Source: Saprospiraceae bacterium (GTDB taxonomy: Bacteria > Bacteroidota > Bacteroidia > Chitinophagales > Saprospiraceae). From it: 64,000 nt of DNA. Below the pieces are notes generated by a model that saw nothing but the letters and a program-made list of their open reading frames with translations, was not told the DNA's origin and did no database searches. Shown in pieces: positions 25,970-34,088 of the stretch. Positions within the stretch are counted from its first letter, which is position 1. Every line of letters starts with the position of its first letter. A program made the position numbers and the translations under genes. The stretch is taken from NCBI GenBank assembly GCA_028282725.1, contig JANQHF010000093.1, positions 1-64,000 of the forward strand. Direction: 5' to 3'.

Positions 25970-26182
25970 ATGGCAAAGGCATACAGATTTGATGATCGTC
26001 CTCCTTCTACAGGCAGTGCTGTTCATGCCTTTCGAACGCTGAGCGCTTTAAAGGACTTTGCAAGCTTGCAAGGCAGCAGGGGTAATTATAAGTTTTGGGA
26101 AATAGATGGAACGATTGTGAGCGATGATGGAGGACCCGATGGGATTACGATAAGGGTATCTTCGGTAAGGGAGGTTAGATGA
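25970..26182 (+). CDS. Small unknown protein, coupled to the next gene
   Basis: The 70-residue frame starts MAKAYRFDDRPPSTGSAVHAF and ends with a strand-rich KFWEIDGTIVSDDGGPDGITI segment. It has no signal peptide or membrane helix. Its stop overlaps the start of the next gene as ATGA, which indicates translational coupling. The opening RFDxRPP resembles the first strand of pertussis-like ADP-ribosyltransferases, but the rest of that fold is absent, so no function is claimed. Similar short proteins seem familiar from accessory regions. Position beside a DUF262 gene and GIY-YIG genes suggests an accessory or toxin-antitoxin-like context. Confidence 0.55.
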   Translation: MAKAYRFDDRPPSTGSAVHAFRTLSALKDFASLQGSRGNYKFWEIDGTIVSDDGGPDGITIRVSSVREVR

Positions 26183-26778
26183 ATGTTCGAAATATGAATG
26201 ATACACAAAAGATAACTTTAGATAAATTGAAAGTTATAATTGATCAAACTGAGGAAGATCAATATAAGGGATTTTACGTTGATAGTTATCCATCAATTTT
26301 ATCATTTTTTGAGCATCAAAAACCTCTTAATAAAGAATCATTGATTCAGGGTATTTGTCTGGTCTATAGTTGGATGCCAACCATACCAAAAAAGGTAACT
26401 GCCCAAATTAACCATGAGCAAGTTAAACTTTTCAATAATGCTAATGATGGTTATGATTTTGACTTTAATGAATTGAACGAATTAAAAGGAGTCGTCAATA
26501 ATTCAATTGTCGGTCTAAGTAAGTTGTTACATTTTATAAATCCGGATGTTTACCCGATTTGGGACAGCAAGATCGGGAGGGTATTCGGATTAAATCCGTA
26601 TCAAATTAATCGAATTGAAAACTATATGAAATACCATCTGGTAATCGATCGAGCAAAAAAAGATAGGATCATATTAGATAAACTCAAAGGCCTTTTTCCA
26701 TCGGAATTATATGAGTTGACTACAATTAGAAAAATTGATATGGTGCTATTTAGCTTTAGTGCGAAAATCAGTTCGTAA
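26179..26778 (+). CDS. Unknown 199-residue protein, second gene of a coupled pair
   Basis: The protein is mostly helical, has no signal peptide or membrane segment, and is richer in A/T, Lys, Asn and Ile codons than the housekeeping genes around it. Its most conserved-looking block is VGLSKLLHFINPDVYPIWDSKIGRVFG (about 112-138). I recall related blocks in uncharacterised bacterial proteins but no named family. Start ATG 26179 overlaps the stop of the 70-residue gene by four bases. It ends seven bases before the convergent GIY-YIG gene. A toxin-antitoxin or defence role is possible from context only. Confidence 0.55.
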   Translation: MNVRNMNDTQKITLDKLKVIIDQTEEDQYKGFYVDSYPSILSFFEHQKPLNKESLIQGICLVYSWMPTIPKKVTAQINHEQVKLFNNANDGYDFDFNELNELKGVVNNSIVGLSKLLHFINPDVYPIWDSKIGRVFGLNPYQINRIENYMKYHLVIDRAKKDRIILDKLKGLFPSELYELTTIRKIDMVLFSFSAKISS

Positions 26779-26785
26779 AGTCTTT

Positions 26786-27220
26786 TTACTTGATACCTGA
26801 CACTCGATTCAAAGGGGGATATTCACCATGCTCCTTGTAGTACGAATCTAGTTTTTCAGTTTCCAATTTTTCCGGATTTTCACAAAGAGTGATTCTAATC
26901 TCGCATCCGCTTAGTGGGTAACGCAGTTTTAATCCTTCATGATTGTTATATCTTATACCTGCCTCATGGTTTTGACTGCTTGTTCCATTAATGGAATTGA
27001 TCAATAAGCCAATTCTATTATTGTAGTTAAGGACGTTACCTTTCCCTATGTATAAAACGCCCTTTTCGTCGCGTCCTACGGCTCTACAAATCGGCTTATT
27101 TGCAAATAGCTCATACACACCACTTCTATTTGGATGATTCGCATGTGATATTCTCCATGGCTCAAAGTCCTTGTAAAAATCTTCATGGAGAATTGGGAAG
27201 AATATAGAATTATTATTCAT
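26786..27220 (-). CDS. GIY-YIG-like nuclease domain protein (first copy)
   Basis: The 144-residue protein shows a GIY-YIG layout: SGVYELFANKP as the GIY strand, GVLYIGKGN as the YIG strand with a following NNRIGLL helix (catalytic Arg candidate), and a late helix LETEKLDSYYKEHGEYPPLN with the metal-binding Glu position and the terminal PPLN motif seen in stand-alone GIY-YIG proteins. The family cuts DNA in repair, mobile elements and restriction systems. It is convergent with the 199-residue gene. Base composition is A/T-rich. Activity is unproven. Confidence 0.72.
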   Translation of the reverse strand: MNNNSIFFPILHEDFYKDFEPWRISHANHPNRSGVYELFANKPICRAVGRDEKGVLYIGKGNVLNYNNRIGLLINSINGTSSQNHEAGIRYNNHEGLKLRYPLSGCEIRITLCENPEKLETEKLDSYYKEHGEYPPLNRVSGIK

Positions 27221-27705
27221 GTCTTATGTTTACCCTTTACACAAAGGATTGAGGGGAATGCCGTAGAGTACAACTTTTAGTTCCTTAAGATTAAGGCTCC
27301 CATTCAATGCGGTTATTGTAGATTCGAATCTTCCATCATGGAAAAAACATGCCGTTGTAGTATTTGCCGACATAAATTGACTCCTTACTCTCCGTGCCAC
27401 ATGGTATTTGTCTTTTGTGCAAGATTTTCAATTTAGAAAAGATTAGAAAATTATAAGTACCTTCGGTTGATCTAAAAGAAAAATACTCAATAATGACTAC
27501 ATATTTTTAAGTATTATTTTATAAATCAAATCAGGATGATTAATAAGGAGGACAGGTAAATTTTTGTTTTGACCAAAAAACCAACAAATCAAAAAAGCAA
27601 TCTACAAGTAGCCCTAAAAGATTGGATGACAAACACATTGTTCACGAAAAGCAGTTCAAAGAAAAGGAGGTCAGTTCGCCGCAGCCGGGTGTGTAGGATC
27701 CTTAA
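27221..27705. other. A/T-rich intergenic stretch, no supported gene
   Basis: These 485 bases contain only short frames that could not be matched to anything. A candidate -7 box TACCTTCG lies near 27456 on the plus strand, and two purine-rich segments (AAGGAGG, about 27546; AAAAGGAGG, about 27662) look like Shine-Dalgarno sites with no convincing gene after them. Short reading frames between 27570 and 27700 may be the tail of a lost gene, but this is not supported. Confidence 0.3.
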
Positions 27706-28263
27706 TTGTCAGGATTAATCAAAATTAATTTCTATAAGCCATTTGATATTGATATGAAGTTAGTACTGTCAGACTTTGAAAAATATCTTCATGAGTATGC
27801 CGTTTGGACGGCTGTTCGAGCCTCACAAAGAGGATTTACTACGACAAAGAATATAAAAGCAGCTATTGATGATTCTAAGTTACATCATTCGACTATCCTC
27901 AACCAATTTGATACCGAGGAAGAATTTGATACCCTTCATAGAAAGATATGTAAAAAGCTATTAGCTAATCTGAACCATGTTTCAAATGTGTCTTATGGCA
28001 GAGTAGCAAAAATTCTAAATATTTATTTGAAAACATCCATTATTATCAGGTGGTATGAAACAAAAGACAAAGTCAAATACATTCATCCACCTATCGACAG
28101 AGTCTTACTTAAGAATATAATTAAGGAATATCCCCATCTCAAGATTCAAATGTGTAATTGGACTGAATTGTCCGAAACAAAATATTTTAACCTGATTGAC
28201 AAGCTAAGGAGTTTAGGCCTTGATTCACTCTGGGAAGTTGAAAAGCATTGGAGAGCTGAATAA
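27706..28263 (+). CDS. Unknown protein in accessory region
   Basis: The 185-residue frame starts at TTG 27706; the first ATG (27754, residue 17) is an alternative and would give MKLVLSDFEKYL. The product has no signal peptide or membrane helix and is rich in Lys and Ile. An N-terminal helix (EKYLHEYAVWTAVRASQRGF) and a middle helix (EEFDTLHRKICKKLLANL) can be seen; no catalytic motif is recognised. It is 14 bases upstream of the second GIY-YIG gene, and both are probably one transcript, so the protein may be its partner. Confidence 0.55.
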   Translation: MSGLIKINFYKPFDIDMKLVLSDFEKYLHEYAVWTAVRASQRGFTTTKNIKAAIDDSKLHHSTILNQFDTEEEFDTLHRKICKKLLANLNHVSNVSYGRVAKILNIYLKTSIIIRWYETKDKVKYIHPPIDRVLLKNIIKEYPHLKIQMCNWTELSETKYFNLIDKLRSLGLDSLWEVEKHWRAE

Positions 28264-28277
28264 TTTTAAATGCAATA

Positions 28278-28718
28278 ATGGCGACTACAACAGATCGAGA
28301 TTTACTAAATAGGACTTCAGAATTTTTCAAACTTTATTGGAACGTCAGTGAAGTGCCTCCCTCATGGAATGAACCGTGGGATTGGAATACAGAGATTCCT
28401 GGTCAACGTAATAGAGGATGTTATGCACTATTTCAAGGCGATGAAGTTGTATATATTGGCGTTGGTTTAGGTAAGAGTACTGAAAAATATGACGGAGCAG
28501 GATTAGGTGATAGGTTGAAGCGTTATTGGCAATTGAATAAAGGTGAAGATCGAAGAGTCAAAAGATATCAACCCACTCATAACTGGAAAGAGATCACTGC
28601 CTTAAAAACGATCGATTTTGACGAAGAACATTATCATTTGGCGGCGGCACTTGAAATCTTCCTCATTCGCAAGTTAAAGCCAAAAAGAAATAAAGTACAT
28701 GGTGGTGTACGTTCATAA
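28278..28718 (+). CDS. GIY-YIG-like nuclease domain protein (second copy)
   Basis: The 146-residue protein has RGCYALFQGDEVVYIGVGLG as the GIY...YIG pair, LGDRLKRYWQL with the catalytic Arg candidate, and AAALEIFLIRKLKPKRN as the final helix with the metal-site Glu. It differs strongly from the first GIY-YIG gene (26786), so they are not a recent duplication. It follows the unknown 185-residue gene by 14 bases. Stand-alone GIY-YIG proteins occur in restriction and mobile contexts; the substrate is unknown. Confidence 0.72.
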   Translation: MATTTDRDLLNRTSEFFKLYWNVSEVPPSWNEPWDWNTEIPGQRNRGCYALFQGDEVVYIGVGLGKSTEKYDGAGLGDRLKRYWQLNKGEDRRVKRYQPTHNWKEITALKTIDFDEEHYHLAAALEIFLIRKLKPKRNKVHGGVRS

Positions 28719-28818
28719 GAATGGGTCAATCAAAACTATTTTCAATTGAAGAGACCGCTTCTTTAAACGACTATTTAGTTAAGTATTTGCGCTACATTCA
28801 TTGTAACATTATGTATTC

Positions 28819-29043
28819 ATGACTATTTCAAATAAGGTTCTAAAAGGAAGTATTATAGTCCTTCTCATAATATGTCATATGGTGGCCTGTAGCAATGACG
28901 ACTGCCAGGCAGACCCACTAGATGATTGTTTTTGTACCCAGCAATACGATCCTGTATGTGGATGTGACGGTGTCACTTATGGGAATGCGTGTGAAGCCAT
29001 GTGCGCACAGATAGATGATTTTTTACCGGGGGAGTGTCAGTGA
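28819..29043 (+). CDS. Kazal-type protease inhibitor domain lipoprotein
   Basis: The 74-residue product has a lipoprotein signal (lipobox MVACS, Cys about 24) and a single Kazal domain: C-x-C before QQYDPVCGCDGVTYGNACEAMC and a last Cys in PGECQ. The spacing C-x6-Y-DPVCG-DGVTYGN-C-x3-C is the classic Kazal pattern. Kazal domains inhibit serine proteases by inserting a loop into the active site. Displayed on the outer membrane it could protect against host, prey or own secreted proteases (inference). It is monocistronic. Confidence 0.85.
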   Translation: MTISNKVLKGSIIVLLIICHMVACSNDDCQADPLDDCFCTQQYDPVCGCDGVTYGNACEAMCAQIDDFLPGECQ

Positions 29044-29074
29044 CCGAGAAGAGGAAATCCCTCAAATAATTCGT

Positions 29075-30244
29075 TTAATTGATCTGGTCCTCTAACCAGA
29101 CCCGGCCATTTCTTAATGCCCGTGCGATCACCAATCGTTGAATTTCGGACGTCCCTTCATAGATCTGGGTGATCTTTGCATCGCGCATCAATCGTTCTAC
29201 GTGGTATTCTTTGACATATCCATATCCACCATGAACCTGTACGGCTTCAACTGTTGTTTTCATAGCAACTTCGGAAGCATACAGTTTGGCCATCGCAGCG
29301 GCAGTCGCATATTCTTTGCCCTGGTCTTTTAACCAGGCGGCGCGATAAACCAGCATTCGTGCTGCTTCGATTTCCATTGCCATGTCGGCCAACTTGAATG
29401 ATATGGCCTGATGCTCATTGATCGGCTTTCCAAAAGCTCGTCGCTCATGTGAATAAGCAAGTGCCCTTTCGTAAGCGCCGGCAGCAATTCCCAATGCCTG
29501 TGCACCGATGCCGATGCGCCCTCCATCAAGCGTTTGCATGGCATATTTAAATCCGAATCCATCAGGACCTAATCGTTGTTGTTTTGGTACAAGTACATCG
29601 CTAAACATCACTGAACATGTGTCAGAAGCCCGAATGCCCAGTTTATCTTCCTTTACACCTGTTGTGATGCCCTCTGTATTGGACTCGACGACGAAGGCAT
29701 TGATTCCCCGATGTCCGGCTTCCTTATCTGTCTGGGCCATGACTATATAGGCCCCGGCCATTTTCCCATTCGTTATCCAGTTTTTTGTACCGTTGATCAC
29801 ATAATGATCCCCCTTGTCTTCGGCGGTCGTTCGCTGGCTAGTGGCATCGCTGCCTGCTTCGGGTTCTGAAAGACAGAAAGCACCAATCATTTCGCCTGAT
29901 GCCAGACGGGTCAGGATATCATTTTTAACAGATTCGCTTCCGAATTTTTCAATTCCCCAACAGACCAAAGAATTATGGGCCGACATAATTACTGATGTCG
30001 ATGCATCAATTTTGGAGATTTCTTCGATTGCGATCGCATATGAGATCGTGTCCATCCCGGCTCCTCCATAATGGGTATCCGTCATCATTCCCATAAATCC
30101 CATCTCACCTAACTGTTGTACCTGCTCTGTGGGATGAGTCATGTTGGTATCTCTTTCAATTACGCCCGGGAACAACTCATTACGGGCAAAATCTCTAGCC
30201 GCCTGGCGGATCATTTTATGTTCTTCAGACAGTGAAAAGTCCAT
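29075..30244 (-). CDS. Acyl-CoA dehydrogenase, short-chain type
   Basis: The ATG at 30244 was chosen because acyl-CoA dehydrogenases start MDFSLSEEHKMIRQAARDFA; the ORF track begins 30 codons early. The 389-residue protein has the FAD-binding blocks GAFCLSEPEAGSDA and YVINGTKNWITNG, the RERAFGKPI-type segment (ERRAFGKPINEHQ) and the C-terminal IYEGTSEIQRLVIAR, whose Glu is the catalytic base of short/medium-chain enzymes. It oxidises acyl-CoA to enoyl-CoA with electrons passed to ETF. It lies downstream of the HMG-CoA lyase gene in the same direction, with a palindromic repeat between, and probably belongs to the same pathway cluster. Confidence 0.93.
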   Translation of the reverse strand: MDFSLSEEHKMIRQAARDFARNELFPGVIERDTNMTHPTEQVQQLGEMGFMGMMTDTHYGGAGMDTISYAIAIEEISKIDASTSVIMSAHNSLVCWGIEKFGSESVKNDILTRLASGEMIGAFCLSEPEAGSDATSQRTTAEDKGDHYVINGTKNWITNGKMAGAYIVMAQTDKEAGHRGINAFVVESNTEGITTGVKEDKLGIRASDTCSVMFSDVLVPKQQRLGPDGFGFKYAMQTLDGGRIGIGAQALGIAAGAYERALAYSHERRAFGKPINEHQAISFKLADMAMEIEAARMLVYRAAWLKDQGKEYATAAAMAKLYASEVAMKTTVEAVQVHGGYGYVKEYHVERLMRDAKITQIYEGTSEIQRLVIARALRNGRVWLEDQIN

Positions 30245-30325
30245 TGGTGGGAATTTTAGATGACAAATTAGTTGGATGAAGGCAAAATCTTTACTTGGGG
30301 TATAAAAAAGAATTGGCGTTGGATC

Positions 30326-30408
30326 AGTTGTCACCCGACTTTAAGTCGGGTGACAACTTAAAGGCGGGGGGCGACTTTAAGTCGGGTGACAACTTAAAGC
30401 CGGGTGAC
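30326..30408. repeat. Palindromic tandem repeat (35-bp period) between HMG-CoA lyase and acyl-CoA dehydrogenase genes
   Basis: A perfect 16-bp inverted repeat AGTTGTCACCCGACTT-T-AAGTCGGGTGACAACT spans 30326-30358. The right half is repeated with a 35-bp period (CGACTTTAAGTCGGGTGACAACTTAAAG from 30337 and from 30372) and a third, partial unit ends at 30408, two bases before the HMG-CoA lyase stop. The same core occurs again at 61781-61801. This has the look of a dispersed REP-like element. It could act as an mRNA stabiliser or attenuator inside the operon. Confidence 0.85.
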
Positions 30409-30410
30409 AC

Positions 30411-31265
30411 TTACCCAAACACCTTCACAGAAACCCCGACTGCTTCTTCAAACGCTTCTGCATCGAGGCCTGTCGGTATCTTGCGATCATCGAAATAACT
30501 GATCATTTTCTCCATTGGCATATTGCCCGTTAATTCATCCCTGGCCATCGGACAGCCTCCAAATCCTTTGATGGCTCCATCAAATCTCCGACAGCCGTTT
30601 TCATAGGCCGCGTGCACCTTTTCTTCCCATTGATGGGGTAGTGTATGCAAGTGTGCTCCGAATTCTACATCAGGGAAGAGTGGAATTAAATTTGAAAAGA
30701 TATACGATATGCTTTCCGGCGTCGACACGCCAATCGTATCGGAAAGAGAGAATCTGCGGATACCCATTGCGTACAGATCACTCACCCATTTTTCAACAAT
30801 CTCCACACTCCATTCATCACCATAAGGATTGCCAAAGCCCATTGAGATATAGATGAGCAGTTGTTTTTTGTTCTTGATCGTAATACTCTGAATATCCGCA
30901 ACGCGCTGCATTGATTTTTCAATGGTCGCATTCGTATTTCGAATTTGAAAGGTCTGCGAAATCGAAAATGGAAATCCCAGATATTCAATTTCATCAAAGG
31001 CAACTGCATTGTATGCACCCCGGCTATTGGCAACAATGACGGATAACTTCGTGGACGATGCCGAAAGATCCAATCCTCTGATTACCTCACCAGTGTCGCG
31101 CATCTGAGGAATGGCCTTTGGTGAGACGAAGCTTCCCATATCCAGGGTGTCAAAACCAACCTTCAACAAGGCATCGATGTATTCTACCTTTAGTGCTGTA
31201 GGAATGAATTCCTTGATTCCCTGCATTGCATCCCTCGGACATTCTATAAGTTTGAGTCCATCCAT
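30411..31265 (-). CDS. Hydroxymethylglutaryl-CoA lyase
   Basis: Start at ATG 31265 (284 residues); the ORF track adds two codons from a TTG. Conserved features are the opening ECPRDAMQG with the substrate-binding Arg-Asp, SFVSPKAIPQM, the HLHTLP metal-binding His pair and the C-terminal loop FGGCPMARDELTGN carrying the active-site Cys. The enzyme splits HMG-CoA into acetyl-CoA and acetoacetate, the last step of leucine degradation. It follows the MCC beta gene by seven bases, which supports this pathway over ketogenesis. Confidence 0.93.
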   Translation of the reverse strand: MDGLKLIECPRDAMQGIKEFIPTALKVEYIDALLKVGFDTLDMGSFVSPKAIPQMRDTGEVIRGLDLSASSTKLSVIVANSRGAYNAVAFDEIEYLGFPFSISQTFQIRNTNATIEKSMQRVADIQSITIKNKKQLLIYISMGFGNPYGDEWSVEIVEKWVSDLYAMGIRRFSLSDTIGVSTPESISYIFSNLIPLFPDVEFGAHLHTLPHQWEEKVHAAYENGCRRFDGAIKGFGGCPMARDELTGNMPMEKMISYFDDRKIPTGLDAEAFEEAVGVSVKVFG

Positions 31266-31272
31266 AATCAAA

Positions 31273-32907
31273 TCAGGTTTGGATCACTCCTACATTGAAT
31301 TTTTCAACAGGAGCATTATTGGCAGCTTCCAGTGAAGTGGCAATGATTTTCCTGGTATCAGCGGGATCGATGATTTCATCTACCCACATTCTGGCCGCCG
31401 CGTAATAAGGCGTGGTTTCCTTTTCATACTTGGATGAAATTCTTTCAAATAATTCGTCTTGTTCTTTTTCTGTAGGTTCCTTGCCCCTGGCTTTGAGGGA
31501 GGCTACCTGTATCTGCATCAAAACCTTGGCCGCCTGGCTACCGCCCATAACGGCGATTTTTGCAGTTGGCCATGCAAATAAAAACCGCGGATCATATGCT
31601 CTTCCGCACATTGCATAATTACCAGCTCCATATGAATTACCGATTACGACGGATATCTTGGGAACAGTGCTATTAGAAACGGCGCTGACCATTTTTGCCC
31701 CGTCTTTAATGATGCCTCCATGCTCGGATCTGCTACCCACCATAAAACCTGTAACATCATGAAGAAAGATCAATGGGATCTTTTTCTGGTTGCACAGCAT
31801 GATGAACCTCGCGGTCTTATCCGCACTATCAGAGTAAATGACGCCACCAAACTGCATCTCTCCTTTTGCACTTTTTACCACTTCACGATTATTCAATACA
31901 ATCCCTACGGACCAGCCTTCGATTCTGGCGTATGCACAAATAATCGTCTGACCATAGGATTGCTTGTATTCCGTCCATTGACCATCGTCAACCAACCATT
32001 TCAGCAATTCTCTTGATTTATAGGGTTTGGTCCTTTCCTGTGGGAAGATTTCATAGATCTTGTTCACCTCATAACCTCCTGGTTCAGGATCAGTGCGGTC
32101 CAGTCCTGCTTTCTCCTTATGTCCTAATTTATCTATGAGATCGCGGATGGTGTCCAGGCATTCTGCGTCATCTTTACATTTGTAATCCACTACGCCCGAA
32201 ACTGCAGTTTGAGTTTCAGCTCCACCCAGGGTTTCCTGATCAACTTGTTCTCCAATTGCCGCCTTTACCAGGTAAGGACCGGCAAGAAAGATACTTCCCG
32301 TTCCTTCCACAATTAAGGATTCATCCGACATAATGGGCAGGTAGGCTCCTCCTGCTACGCATGAACCCATGATAGCGGCAATCTGAGGTATACCTTTGGA
32401 GGACATGACTGCATTGTTTCGGAAGGTTCGACCGAAATGTTCCTTATCCGGAAATATCTCATCTTGCATGGGTAGAAATACTCCGGCACTATCTACGAGG
32501 TAGATGATCGGTATGCAATTCTCCATGGCAATTTCCTGGGCCCTGAGATTTTTCTTGCCGGTCATGGGAAACCAGGCACCTGCTTTGACAGTCGCATCAT
32601 TTGCTACGATCATACAAAGTCTGCCGGCAATGTGTGTCATGCCTGTGATCACTCCTGCAGCGGGGCATCCTCCGGATTCCTCATACATTTCGTACGCCGC
32701 GAAGGATCCGATCTCCAGAAAGTCGGACGCATCATCCTTTAGATAGTCGATTCTTTCACGCGCTGTCATCTTTCCCTTCGATCGATGTTTTTCCAGCCGG
32801 CTCTGCCCACCCCCGAGATGAATGGCTTCCAATTTCCTTTGCAATGCACCGAGAGCTAACTTCATTGCATCTTCATTTTTACTTTGGTCCAGGTTGATTT
32901 TTGACAT
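31273..32907 (-). CDS. Methylcrotonyl-CoA carboxylase beta (carboxyltransferase) subunit
   Basis: Start ATG 32907 (544 residues). The carboxyltransferase fold is clear: HRSKGKMTARERIDYL, FLPMQDEIFPDKEHFGRTF, MGSCVAGGAYLPIMSDE, and the second-domain GSRSEHGGIIKDGAKMV and GNSYGAGNYAMCGRAYDPRFLFAWP. FLPMQDEIFPDKEHFGRTF is characteristic of methylcrotonyl-CoA carboxylase rather than propionyl-CoA carboxylase. It carboxylates 3-methylcrotonyl-CoA using carboxybiotin. The biotin carboxylase (alpha) subunit is not in the window and must be encoded elsewhere. Two bases separate it from the upstream acyl-CoA dehydrogenase gene. Confidence 0.9.
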   Translation of the reverse strand: MSKINLDQSKNEDAMKLALGALQRKLEAIHLGGGQSRLEKHRSKGKMTARERIDYLKDDASDFLEIGSFAAYEMYEESGGCPAAGVITGMTHIAGRLCMIVANDATVKAGAWFPMTGKKNLRAQEIAMENCIPIIYLVDSAGVFLPMQDEIFPDKEHFGRTFRNNAVMSSKGIPQIAAIMGSCVAGGAYLPIMSDESLIVEGTGSIFLAGPYLVKAAIGEQVDQETLGGAETQTAVSGVVDYKCKDDAECLDTIRDLIDKLGHKEKAGLDRTDPEPGGYEVNKIYEIFPQERTKPYKSRELLKWLVDDGQWTEYKQSYGQTIICAYARIEGWSVGIVLNNREVVKSAKGEMQFGGVIYSDSADKTARFIMLCNQKKIPLIFLHDVTGFMVGSRSEHGGIIKDGAKMVSAVSNSTVPKISVVIGNSYGAGNYAMCGRAYDPRFLFAWPTAKIAVMGGSQAAKVLMQIQVASLKARGKEPTEKEQDELFERISSKYEKETTPYYAAARMWVDEIIDPADTRKIIATSLEAANNAPVEKFNVGVIQT

Positions 32908-32909
32908 GA

Positions 32910-34073
32910 TCAAATGTTTGTCTTGTATTCTTTTTTATCAATAACAGTTTTTGCAATGATCTCTTTCAGGATTTCTGAAGTACCTCCCCCGATGGGTCCG
33001 AGGCGACTGTCCCGAAACATCCTTGCCAAAGGATACTCTTCCATATATCCATAACCACCGAGAAACTGCAAACAATTATAGATCACTTCGTCGGCTATTT
33101 TTGTGCCTTGAAGTTTGGACATGCAAGCTTCCTTGACAACGTATTCCCCGCAGCCCAGGGCTTTTGCGACCTGATAGTTAAACGCCTTAATGATTGCTAC
33201 CTCTGTTGTCATTTCGGCAATGCGATGTCGCAATGCCTGAAACTGATCAAGCGATTTACCAAATGCTTTTCGTTCGGACATGTATTGCGTCGTATATTCC
33301 AATGCATATTCTGCCCTCGCGTGAGCATTGATCCCCATGACTAGTCGTTCCAGGGCAAAGTGTTGCATCACATAGTAAAAGCCCTGGCCTGACTCACCCA
33401 TCAAATGATCCCGGGGAATCCGAACATTATCAAAGGCAATTTCCGCCGTGTCTGAGGCCCGCCATCCCAATTTATCCAGTTTGGAAGATGACAACCCATC
33501 CGAATCCCGGTCCACGAGGAATACACCCATTGCCCTGGGATGATGAGACTCCACCTTTGCGATCACAATCAGGTAGTCAGAGTAAACACCGTTTGTAATG
33601 AAAGTCTTTGACCCATTGATCACATATTCCTCTCCATCCAGAACTGCAGTTGTGCGCATAGCCCCTACATCGGATCCTCCAAAGGGCTCCGAGATACACA
33701 GGCATCCGATCATTTCCCCTGCAACGCTTTTACTCAAATATTTTTCTTTGATCGCCTCGCTTCCTTCAGTCTTGAGATGGGTCATGGCCAGATAGACGTG
33801 TGCCCACATGGCAGCCGCAAACCCGCCGGAGTGAATACGTTGTAATTCTTCCAGAAAAATAACTGTGTAAAAAATGTCGAGATCGAGACCTCCATATTCC
33901 TCGGGAGCCATCAATCCGAAATATCCCATTTTGCCAAACTTCAACCAGATATCCCGGGGGATGGTGCCTTGTTCTTCCCACTCGTTTATGTGCGGACTAA
34001 CTTCTCTTTGTAAAAAGGCACGTAATCCTTCTCTGAATAATTGATGTTCCTCGGTAAAAAACTCGTGATGCAT
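32910..34073 (-). CDS. Acyl-CoA dehydrogenase, likely isovaleryl-CoA or long/branched-chain type
   Basis: The 387-residue protein has CLCISEPFGGSDVG, YVINGSKTFITNG, MSERKAFGKSLDQFQ and LGGYGYMEEYPLARMFRDSR. The C-terminal segment reads IGGGTSEILKEIIAK, lacking the Glu found in the YEGTSEIQ motif of short-chain enzymes. Instead a Glu occurs in FALERLVMG, the position used as base in isovaleryl-CoA and long-chain enzymes. With MCC beta and HMG-CoA lyase following, isovaleryl-CoA dehydrogenase of leucine breakdown is the best guess. The TetR gene ends 15 bases before its start, suggesting one operon. Confidence 0.9.
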   Translation of the reverse strand: MHHEFFTEEHQLFREGLRAFLQREVSPHINEWEEQGTIPRDIWLKFGKMGYFGLMAPEEYGGLDLDIFYTVIFLEELQRIHSGGFAAAMWAHVYLAMTHLKTEGSEAIKEKYLSKSVAGEMIGCLCISEPFGGSDVGAMRTTAVLDGEEYVINGSKTFITNGVYSDYLIVIAKVESHHPRAMGVFLVDRDSDGLSSSKLDKLGWRASDTAEIAFDNVRIPRDHLMGESGQGFYYVMQHFALERLVMGINAHARAEYALEYTTQYMSERKAFGKSLDQFQALRHRIAEMTTEVAIIKAFNYQVAKALGCGEYVVKEACMSKLQGTKIADEVIYNCLQFLGGYGYMEEYPLARMFRDSRLGPIGGGTSEILKEIIAKTVIDKKEYKTNI

Positions 34074-34088
34074 ATCGAATTCCGGATT

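Noticed and set aside
27570-27705. Short Lys/Ser-rich ORFs before the 185-aa gene
   Set aside because: Two overlapping frames of about 30-45 residues with no recognisable family and no clear start.
30326-30408. Possible CRISPR-like array
   Set aside because: The 35-bp repeats abut directly, are palindromic, have no spacers, only two to three copies and no cas genes nearby.
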